The notes under the pieces: model-generated | Databases searched by the model: none | Told to the model about the DNA's origin: nothing | Seen by the model: the letters and a program-made list of their open reading frames with translations, nothing else | Translations under genes and position numbers: made by a program | Source: Candidatus Minthousia equi | Lineage (GTDB): Bacteria > Bacteroidota > Bacteroidia > Bacteroidales > Bacteroidaceae | Direction of reading: 5' to 3' | NCBI GenBank assembly: GCA_018065125.1 | Contig: JAGHTY010000075.1 | Span: 1-48,168, forward strand | Length of the DNA: 48,168 nucleotides | Shown: positions 8,062-14,800 of the stretch, one piece after another | Layout of the letters: each line of letters begins with the position of its first letter | How positions within the stretch are numbered: the stretch's first letter is position 1

Positions 8062-8649
8062 ATGAAAGATAAATTTAGTTATGCTATTGGCTTGGGAATC
8101 GGTCAGAATTTGATGAGTATGGGCATCAAGGATTTGAATGCCGATGATTTTGCTCAGGCAGTGAAGGACGTGATTTCAATGTCGCCAACAGCAATGTCAC
8201 ATAATGAAGCACGCGGAATTGTAAACGAGTATTTCGAGGAACTGGAGAAGAAGGTAAACCAGGCAAATATTGAAGAAGGTCGTGAGTTCCTTGCTATCAA
8301 TGCCAAGAAGGCAGGTGTGGTAACTACCGAGAGTGGCTTGCAGTATCAGGTTTTGGTAAAGGGTACAGGAAAGTCGCCAAAGGCTACCGACAATGTTCGC
8401 TGCCACTATGCTGGTACCCTGATTAACGGTACTGAGTTCGACAGTTCTTACAAGCGCAATCAGCCAGCTGATTTCCCATTGAATGGTGTTATCAAGGGTT
8501 GGACAGAAGGCTTGCAGCTGATGCAGGAAGGTGCTAAGTATCGCTTCTTCATTCCATCAGACCTGGCTTATGGAGCACAGGGTGCTGGTCAGGATATCCC
8601 TCCATATGCAACCTTGATCTTTGATGTAGAACTGATAAAGGTGCTTTAA
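8062..8649 (+). CDS. FKBP-type peptidyl-prolyl cis-trans isomerase, cytoplasmic
   Basis: The protein has 195 residues from ATG 8062. The 25 residues upstream in the track overlap the promoter and are rejected. An N-terminal helical FKBP_N-like dimerisation region (about 1-90) precedes an FKBP domain, with VRCHYAGTLINGTEFDSSYKR, PLNGVIKGWTEGLQLMQEG and the final PPYATLIFDVELIKV. No signal peptide is visible, so it probably acts in the cytoplasm, unlike its neighbour. It catalyses Xaa-Pro isomerisation and may also act as a chaperone. Nearly identical FKBP cores suggest that the two genes are tandem paralogues. Confidence 0.92.
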   Translation: MKDKFSYAIGLGIGQNLMSMGIKDLNADDFAQAVKDVISMSPTAMSHNEARGIVNEYFEELEKKVNQANIEEGREFLAINAKKAGVVTTESGLQYQVLVKGTGKSPKATDNVRCHYAGTLINGTEFDSSYKRNQPADFPLNGVIKGWTEGLQLMQEGAKYRFFIPSDLAYGAQGAGQDIPPYATLIFDVELIKVL

Positions 8650-8707
8650 AGGGTTTTGAGTTTTGGGTTATGATTTTTGAGTATAATTAAAAACAAAAAT
8701 AAGAATT

Positions 8708-9568
8708 ATGAAAAAAACAACAATCATCATGGCTTTTGCTGCAGTTTGCGGCTTGGCTTCATGTAACGCTCAGGGTTCAAAGGCAGATTTGAGAACTGAC
8801 GTAGATTCATTGTCTTACAACATGGGTGTTACCAGCACTCAGGGTTTGCAGGAGTACTTGGTACGCGGTATGGGTGTAGATACCACCTATATGGCAGAGT
8901 TCCTGAAGGGTGTTCAGGAAGGTGTAAAGGCTGGTGATGACAAGCAGCTGAGTGCTTATTACGCAGGTATCCAGATTGGTCAGCGCATGAGCACCCAGAT
9001 GATTCAGGGTATGAACCAGCAGGTATTTGGTGCCGACTCAACCAAGACTTTGAGTATGAACAACCTTTTGGCAGGTTTCATGGATGCCATCAACAAGAAA
9101 GCTAACATGGAAGAGTCTCAGGCATTTGTTGAGGCAAAGATGAAGGTTATTCAGGAAAAGGCTTTGTTGGAGCAGTTCGGTGCTAACAAGAAGGCAGGTG
9201 AAGATTTCTTGGCAGCCAATGCAAAGAAGGAAGGCGTAAAGGTATTGGACGGTGGCGTTCAGTACAAGGTATTGCAGGAAGGTAATGGTCCTGTACCAGC
9301 TGATACTTCAAAGGTTGTAGTAAACTACAAGGGTACCTTGATTGATGGTACTGAGTTTGACAGTTCATACAAGCGCAATGAACCAGCTAAGTTCCGTGCT
9401 AATCAGGTTATCAAGGGTTGGACAACAGCTTTGACTCACATGCCTGTAGGTTCTAAGTGGGAAGTTTACATTCCACAGGAGCTGGGTTATGCAGAGCGTG
9501 GTGGCGGTCAGCAGATTCAGCCATTCTCAGCTTTGATTTTCGAAATCGAATTGCTGGGCATCGAATAA
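8708..9568 (+). CDS. FKBP-type peptidyl-prolyl isomerase lipoprotein (FkpA/Mip-like)
   Basis: The protein has 286 residues. The leader MKKTTIIMAFAAVCGLASC ends in a lipobox (LASC), so it is an envelope lipoprotein. An FKBP_N-like helical domain (about 30-185) contains two sequence-similar halves. The FKBP domain follows (VVVNYKGTLIDGTEFDSSYKR, NQVIKGWTTAL, SALIFEIELLGIE). It likely assists folding of periplasmic or outer-membrane proteins. It lies 58 bases after its cytoplasmic paralogue and ends before a strong terminator. Confidence 0.93.
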   Translation: MKKTTIIMAFAAVCGLASCNAQGSKADLRTDVDSLSYNMGVTSTQGLQEYLVRGMGVDTTYMAEFLKGVQEGVKAGDDKQLSAYYAGIQIGQRMSTQMIQGMNQQVFGADSTKTLSMNNLLAGFMDAINKKANMEESQAFVEAKMKVIQEKALLEQFGANKKAGEDFLAANAKKEGVKVLDGGVQYKVLQEGNGPVPADTSKVVVNYKGTLIDGTEFDSSYKRNEPAKFRANQVIKGWTTALTHMPVGSKWEVYIPQELGYAERGGGQQIQPFSALIFEIELLGIE

Positions 9569-9600
9569 GCAGAAAAGAGCATTAATTTGTAAATAAAACA

Positions 9601-9638
9601 AAAAAAGCATCGAATTTTTACGTTCGATGCTTTTTTTT
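9601..9638 (+). terminator. Rho-independent terminator after the FKBP lipoprotein
   Basis: A 14-bp stem (AAAAAAGCATCGAA with TTCGATGCTTTTTT) has an 8-base loop and extra T residues. The A-rich left arm could also make it work on the other strand. Confidence 0.92.
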
Positions 9639-9651
9639 GAATAAAAATCAC

Positions 9652-9659
9652 TATTTTTG
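9652..9659 (+). promoter_or_regulatory. -7 box TATTTTTG for the Lrp gene
   Basis: TATTTTTG lies 40 bases before the Lrp start and just after the terminator. It would begin the 9700-14782 transcript. Confidence 0.5.
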
Positions 9660-9699
9660 CTTACAAATTGATAGACTTACAAACTAAAACTTATAAATT

Positions 9700-10167
9700 A
9701 TGGAGAAAATTGATAGCCTGGATAAACAAATCCTTAATATCATTTCAGGAAACGCTCGTATTCCATTCAAAGATGTAGCTGCTCAGTGTGGTGTTTCACG
9801 TGCTGCCATTCATCAGCGTGTTCAGCGTTTGATTGATATGGGTGTTATCGTAGGTTCTGGTTACGACGTTAATCCAAAGAGTCTGGGCTATAGCACTTGT
9901 ACTTATGTAGGAATCCGTTTGGAAAAGGGTTCTATGTACAAGGCTGTTGTGGAGCATTTGAAGAAGATTCCAGAAATTGTGGAATGCCACTTTACTACTG
10001 GTCCTTACACAATGCTTACCAAACTATATTCAAGAGACAACGAGCAGTTGATGGACTTGCTGAATAATCGTATTCAGGAAATTCCAGGTGTTATTGCTAC
10101 AGAAACCTTGATTTCGCTGGATCAGAGTATCAAGCGCGAAATACCTATTCATTTTGTAGAAGAATGA
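9700..10167 (+). CDS. Lrp/AsnC family transcriptional regulator
   Basis: The protein has 155 residues, normal for the family. The N-terminal winged HTH (LDKQILNIISGNARIPFKDVA, GVSRAAIHQRVQRLI) is followed by a RAM ligand-binding domain from about residue 65. The regulators form octamers and respond to amino acids. The gene leads a run that includes two peptidase-like enzymes, so amino acid or peptide sensing would fit, though its targets are unknown. Its end overlaps the next gene by four bases (ATGA). Confidence 0.93.
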   Translation: MEKIDSLDKQILNIISGNARIPFKDVAAQCGVSRAAIHQRVQRLIDMGVIVGSGYDVNPKSLGYSTCTYVGIRLEKGSMYKAVVEHLKKIPEIVECHFTTGPYTMLTKLYSRDNEQLMDLLNNRIQEIPGVIATETLISLDQSIKREIPIHFVEE

Positions 10168-10463
10168 CTATATATTGGGAAGGATTGCTGATTGGCATAT
10201 CAACCTTTCTGATTATAGGCTTATTTCATCCTATTGTAATAAAGGTTGAATATTATTCAGGAACACGCTATTGGTGGGTGTTCCTGCTTATTGGTTTAAT
10301 GGGAGTAGCAGCATCGTTGCTCATAGAAAGCACTTTTGTTGCAGCACTTTTGGGTGTGTTTGCCTTTTCTTCTTTCTGGACGATCAAGGAACTCTTCGAC
10401 CAGGTAGAACGTGTAAAGAAAGGGTGGTTCCCTAAAAACCCCAATCGTAAGTACGATTTCTAA
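10164..10463 (+). CDS. DUF4491 small membrane protein
   Basis: The protein has 99 residues with three hydrophobic segments: GLLIGISTFLIIGLFHPIVI, YWWVFLLIGLMGVAASLLI and FVAALLGVFAFSSFWTI. The conserved tail is FDQVERVKKGWFPKNP. The pattern matches DUF4491, whose function is unknown. It is translationally coupled to the Lrp gene by an ATGA overlap. Confidence 0.85.
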   Translation: MTIYWEGLLIGISTFLIIGLFHPIVIKVEYYSGTRYWWVFLLIGLMGVAASLLIESTFVAALLGVFAFSSFWTIKELFDQVERVKKGWFPKNPNRKYDF

Positions 10464-10477
10464 AAAAGAGATAGGCT

Positions 10478-12253
10478 ATGTCTGATTTTGACTGGAAGCA
10501 ACAATACGACCATCTTCATGCCTCTTTTCCTGGTTATATGAAGCAGCCGGTGATTGGTCTTACAGGAAACTTTACCGAAGGTAACTGTACCCTTGCCGAG
10601 GCCTACTATAGTGCCATTATACGTGCTGGCGGTACCCCGCTTATCATTCCCCCTTTTGCACAGAAAGATGCGCTGGTGAACCTGTTAGATTCACTGGATG
10701 GTATTCTTTTTACCGGAGGTGCCGATCTTAATCCACTTTTTGTGGGTGAGGAGCCTGTTAGGGAATTGCATGGGGTGAACGTGCATCGTGATTTGCAGGA
10801 ACTGTTGTTGGCTCGTCTGGCATTCGACCGTCAGTTGCCAATCTTGGGTATCTGCCGTGGCATCCAGCTGCTTGTAGCAGCACTGGATGGTTCAATTTAC
10901 CAAGATATTTATTCACAGGCTACTAGTATAGCAAAAGGTGGCAAGTTCATCAAGCACTCGCAGGAGATGGAACGTGGCGTGGCTTCACACTCTGTGAATA
11001 TTGAGGCAGATAGTTTGTTGCACCAGATTTTCCGAAAGGAAAAATTGTATGTCAATTCATTCCATCATCAGGCAGTAAACAATCCCGGACCTTGTCTAAA
11101 GGTGGTGGCAACAGCACCAGATGGGGTAATTGAAGCGGTAGAATCTACAGAATACAAACCTATTCTTGGCGTACAGTGGCATCCTGAAAGCTTTGGCATG
11201 TTTGGCGATGATGCCATGGAACCTTTGTTCCAGTGGTTAATCCGTGAAGCAACCTTGTTCCAGGAAACAAAAAATATTCATCGTGACATTATCACCTTGG
11301 ATTCACACTGTGATACCCCCATGTTCTTTGACCAGAAGATTCACTTTGACCAGCGTGACAAGCGCATCCTTGTAGATCTTCATAAAATGACAGAGGGTAG
11401 GCAAGATGCTACCATTATGGTGGCATATCTAAAACAGCAGGAACGCACGGATGAGGCACTGCTGGCAGCCACAGCAAAGGCAGACCGCATTCTGAATGAA
11501 ATCGAGAGTATGGTGGCACAAAGCTGTGAATATGTAGATATTGCATATACTCCAGCCGACATACTTCGTTTGAAGAAGCAGGGAAAGAAAGCGGTAATGC
11601 TGGGTATAGAAAACGGTTATGCCATAGGTAAGGACATCAGCAACGTAGAACGTTTTCGTAAACGTGGCGTGGTTTATATGACCCTTTGCCACAATGGCGA
11701 CAATGATATCTGTGATTCTGCCAAAGGACAGAATGAGCATAGTGGCATCAGCGATTTTGGAGCACAGGTGGTAAAGGAAATGAATCGTGTGGGTATGATG
11801 GTAGATCTTTCTCATGCTGCAGAAAAGAGTTTCTTCGATGCGCTTGAGATAAGCAAATTGCCAATTGTCTGCTCTCATTCCAGTTCCAAGGCACTATGTA
11901 ATCACCCCCGAAACCTTACTGATGAGCAGCTAAAAGCACTGGCAGCTAAAGATGGTGTGGCACAGGTAACGCTTTATTCTGGTTTTCTGCGTGAAAATCA
12001 ACCAGCCACCATTCTTGATGCAATAGAGCACCTGAATCATATGGTAAATATCATGGGTGTTGAACATGTAGGTATTGGTACGGATTTTGATGGTGATGGT
12101 GGTATTATTGGCTGTGCATGCAGTAGTGAATTGCTTCAGTTTACACGGAGATTATTGCTTGAACGTTACAGCAAGGCAGACATTGAATTGATTTGGGGTG
12201 GCAATTTCCTACGCGTGATGAATCAGATTCAACAGGCATCTGAAATTAAATGA
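10478..12253 (+). CDS. Fusion of class I glutamine-amidotransferase-like hydrolase (C26) and membrane dipeptidase (M19)
   Basis: The protein has 591 residues and two enzyme domains. Residues about 22-265 form a C26-type amidotransferase-like hydrolase, related to gamma-glutamyl-GABA hydrolase. It has the nucleophile Cys in GICRGIQ (about 126) and the His/Glu of VQWHPES (about 235/237). Residues about 270-590 form an M19 renal-dipeptidase-like domain with metal ligands in LDSHCD (His 277, Asp 279), GIENG (Glu 378), VDLSHA (His 446) and CSHSSS (His 467), then GIGTDFDGDGG. No signal peptide is visible, so it is probably cytosolic. Both active sites look intact, suggesting sequential cleavage of gamma-glutamyl compounds and a released dipeptide. 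The substrate is inferred, not shown. Confidence 0.9.
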   Translation: MSDFDWKQQYDHLHASFPGYMKQPVIGLTGNFTEGNCTLAEAYYSAIIRAGGTPLIIPPFAQKDALVNLLDSLDGILFTGGADLNPLFVGEEPVRELHGVNVHRDLQELLLARLAFDRQLPILGICRGIQLLVAALDGSIYQDIYSQATSIAKGGKFIKHSQEMERGVASHSVNIEADSLLHQIFRKEKLYVNSFHHQAVNNPGPCLKVVATAPDGVIEAVESTEYKPILGVQWHPESFGMFGDDAMEPLFQWLIREATLFQETKNIHRDIITLDSHCDTPMFFDQKIHFDQRDKRILVDLHKMTEGRQDATIMVAYLKQQERTDEALLAATAKADRILNEIESMVAQSCEYVDIAYTPADILRLKKQGKKAVMLGIENGYAIGKDISNVERFRKRGVVYMTLCHNGDNDICDSAKGQNEHSGISDFGAQVVKEMNRVGMMVDLSHAAEKSFFDALEISKLPIVCSHSSSKALCNHPRNLTDEQLKALAAKDGVAQVTLYSGFLRENQPATILDAIEHLNHMVNIMGVEHVGIGTDFDGDGGIIGCACSSELLQFTRRLLLERYSKADIELIWGGNFLRVMNQIQQASEIK

Positions 12254-12259
12254 TAAGAA

Positions 12260-13252
12260 ATGAACAAGTTTAAATATTTTTTGCTGGCAGGTATCCTACT
12301 TCTTGTTGCCTGCGGTAGTAGCAACAAAAACAACACTGTTACACAGGTTGAGGTTGATGAGGTAAAAGCACCGGAGTTCAATGCAGACAGTGCCTATCAA
12401 TATGTGAAGAAACAGTGCGACTTTGGACCTCGTATTCCAAATAGCAAGGCACACGAGAATTGTGCCGACTGGTTGGAGAATCAGTTCAAGGCTTTTGGGG
12501 CAACTGTAACTGTGCAGGAAGATAATCTGAAAGCATGGGATGGTAATACCTTGAAAATGCGCAATATCATAGCTAGTTATAAGCCCGAAAGCGGAAAACG
12601 TGTATTGATTTGTTCTCATTGGGATAGTCGCCCTTGGGCTGATAACGATCCAGATGCAGCTAATCATCGTACACCTATCGATGGAGCGGATGATGGTGCC
12701 AGTGGCGTAGGTGTGATGCTAGAGTTGGCACGACAATTTCAGCAGAAATGCCCAGAAGTGGGTGTGGATTTGATATGCTTTGACTTGGAGGACTATGGTG
12801 TGGCACAATGGTACGATGGTCAAAAGGACGAAAATAGTTGGTGCCTGGGTTCACAGTACTGGTCACGAAATCCTCACAAAGCTGGTTACAATGCACGCTT
12901 TGGTGTTTTGCTGGATATGGTAGGTAACAAGAATGCGGTGTTCTATCAGGAGTATTTCTCAATGAGATATGCCAAGAATGTAGTAAACCGTCTTTGGAAC
13001 AAGGCTGAGAAAATGGGAATGGGTGGTCGTTTCGTGAAGAAAGATGGCGGTGGCGTAACTGATGATCATTGTCCTATCAATGAAATTGCCAAGATACCTT
13101 GTGTAGATATCATCCCACTGTATCCAGACAATGAATCAAGCAGTTTTGGTCCTGTTTGGCATACTTTGAATGACAATATCAGCAATATTGACCCTTCAAC
13201 TTTAAAGCAAGTTGGCCAGTTGCTTATGGAAGTAATCTATAACGAAAAGTAA
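12260..13252 (+). CDS. Type II glutaminyl-peptide cyclotransferase-like lipoprotein (M28 fold)
   Basis: The protein has 330 residues. A lipobox (LLVAC, Cys about 18) makes it an envelope lipoprotein. The body is an M28-type zinc hydrolase fold whose motifs match animal-type glutaminyl cyclases: SHWDSRPWAD, GADDGASG (zinc Asp), FDLEDYG (catalytic Glu followed by an acidic zinc ligand), LDMVG, TDDHCPI and VWHTLNDN (zinc His). These enzymes convert N-terminal Gln to pyroglutamate, and such enzymes are known in periodontal Bacteroidota. An ordinary aminopeptidase remains possible, but the TDDH and VWHT context and the single-metal pattern favour the cyclase. The gene is tightly spaced with its neighbours. 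Confidence 0.82.
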   Translation: MNKFKYFLLAGILLLVACGSSNKNNTVTQVEVDEVKAPEFNADSAYQYVKKQCDFGPRIPNSKAHENCADWLENQFKAFGATVTVQEDNLKAWDGNTLKMRNIIASYKPESGKRVLICSHWDSRPWADNDPDAANHRTPIDGADDGASGVGVMLELARQFQQKCPEVGVDLICFDLEDYGVAQWYDGQKDENSWCLGSQYWSRNPHKAGYNARFGVLLDMVGNKNAVFYQEYFSMRYAKNVVNRLWNKAEKMGMGGRFVKKDGGGVTDDHCPINEIAKIPCVDIIPLYPDNESSSFGPVWHTLNDNISNIDPSTLKQVGQLLMEVIYNEK

Positions 13253-13255
13253 GAA

Positions 13256-13681
13256 ATGAAATCAATAAACGAAATACAAGACGAAATCATAGAGGAGTTC
13301 TCTGATTTTGAAGACTGGATGGACAAGTATCAGTTGCTCATTGACCTTGGTAACGAACAACAGCCATTGGAAGAACAATATAAAAATGAGCAGAATCTTA
13401 TTGATGGTTGTCAGAGTCGTGTTTGGTTGCAGTGTGATGCAGAGGATGGCAAGTTGGTTTTCCGTGCAGAGAGCGATGCCTTGATTGTGAAAGGCATAGT
13501 AACTTTGTTGATCAAGGTATTGTCTGGTCACACCCCTGATGAAATTTTGAATTCAGAATTGTATTTCATTGAGCAGATAGGCTTGAAAGAGCATCTTTCT
13601 CCAACCCGCAGCAATGGTTTGCTGGCCATGGTTAAGCAAATGCGAATGTATGCCTTGGCATATAAGGCAAAGGGTTTGTAA
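13256..13681 (+). CDS. sufE: SufE-like cysteine desulfurase partner
   Basis: The protein has 141 residues. SufE accepts sulfur from the cysteine desulfurase SufS on a conserved Cys and passes it on for Fe-S cluster assembly. The motif LIDGCQSRVWLQ holds that Cys near residue 53, and LLIKVLSGHTPDEIL and the C-terminal SPTRSNGLLAMVKQM also match. It starts three bases after the cyclase gene. No suf operon is nearby, so it is a stand-alone copy. Confidence 0.93.
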   Translation: MKSINEIQDEIIEEFSDFEDWMDKYQLLIDLGNEQQPLEEQYKNEQNLIDGCQSRVWLQCDAEDGKLVFRAESDALIVKGIVTLLIKVLSGHTPDEILNSELYFIEQIGLKEHLSPTRSNGLLAMVKQMRMYALAYKAKGL

Positions 13682-13690
13682 GAATCATAT

Positions 13691-14782
13691 ATGCAGAAGG
13701 TAAGTTCCCGTCGTATTCGGCGCATAACGCTCATTGTTCTTTTTGTCTTTGTGTTACTCATACGGTTCATTCCGTATGGTGGTGAGTTTTATGCCACTTA
13801 CCTTTATCCTAGTATCTCATCTTTTCTTTCCTGGGTTGCTTCATGTGTTAGTTTTTCTTTGGAAGAGTGGTTGGTGCTGCTATTTGCCTTTGTACTGGTT
13901 TTCTATCCCATTATCGCCTTTCTGTGTGGTAGAAACTGGAAGAGAACCTTAAAAGGAGAACTGGAAGTAGCAGGTTGGCTGTTTGTGTGGTTCTATATGG
14001 GGTGGGGGTGTAATTATTTCCGCAATAGTTTCTACGAACGGTTGATGGTTGCTCCTTTGCCTTACAGTGAAACCCTGTTTGACCATTATCTATCCGACTA
14101 TACTGATAGCCTTAACGCATCGTATGTGGCTGTTTCGAAGATAGACGAAGTGAAAGTACGCGAAGAGATAAAAGAACTGTATAGGTGCGTGCCATATGGC
14201 TATGGGTTAACCGAACCAAAAGATTATCAAGAACCTAAGGAGCTTTGTTTCAACGAGCTTTATTCTTCGGTTGGTGTTTTGGGTTACATGGGACCTTTTT
14301 TCTGTGAATCTCAAGTAAATGAAGAACTTCTGCCAGTACAGTATCCGTTTACCTATGCACATGAATTGGCACATTTGTTGGGTGTAAGTAGTGAGGCTGA
14401 GGCTAATTTCTGGGCTTATACTGTATGTACGCATTCCCATATTCGTGCTGTGAAATACGCTGGTTATCTAGGTATGCTTCCTTACATTATGCAAAATCTT
14501 AGCAAAACACATAGCAAGGAGTTTTTCAATGAATGGCAGGAGCGTGTAAACCCCAGTATCCTGCAAGAACGTAAGCAAATCTCCAAGTATTGGCAAGATC
14601 GACACAGTTCATTCCTTGGTGGGGTGCAGAACGTTTTCTATGATTTGTTCCTTAAGTCAAACAAAATAAGCAATGGCAAGCAGAACTATGCTGATGCCAT
14701 TGCTATGATTATTGCTGTTAGAGTTTCTATGGATGAAAGTCCTTTGAAATTGCAAGGTCGTGGACTTTCAAAGAAGCAGTAA
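13691..14782 (+). CDS. DUF3810 membrane protein with HExxH motif
   Basis: The protein has 363 residues with about three membrane segments near the N-terminus (about 12-30, 55-80, 97-113), then a soluble domain. That domain contains YAHELAHLLGVSSEAEANFWAY, an HExxH zinc motif followed by a Glu about ten residues on. The pattern is that of a gluzincin-like metalloprotease and fits DUF3810. A membrane-linked protease role is inferred. The gene starts nine bases after sufE and ends 18 bases from the stop of convergent rnr, with no clear terminator between. Confidence 0.8.
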   Translation: MQKVSSRRIRRITLIVLFVFVLLIRFIPYGGEFYATYLYPSISSFLSWVASCVSFSLEEWLVLLFAFVLVFYPIIAFLCGRNWKRTLKGELEVAGWLFVWFYMGWGCNYFRNSFYERLMVAPLPYSETLFDHYLSDYTDSLNASYVAVSKIDEVKVREEIKELYRCVPYGYGLTEPKDYQEPKELCFNELYSSVGVLGYMGPFFCESQVNEELLPVQYPFTYAHELAHLLGVSSEAEANFWAYTVCTHSHIRAVKYAGYLGMLPYIMQNLSKTHSKEFFNEWQERVNPSILQERKQISKYWQDRHSSFLGGVQNVFYDLFLKSNKISNGKQNYADAIAMIIAVRVSMDESPLKLQGRGLSKKQ

Positions 14783-14800
14783 TTTCTACTTACAACAGTC

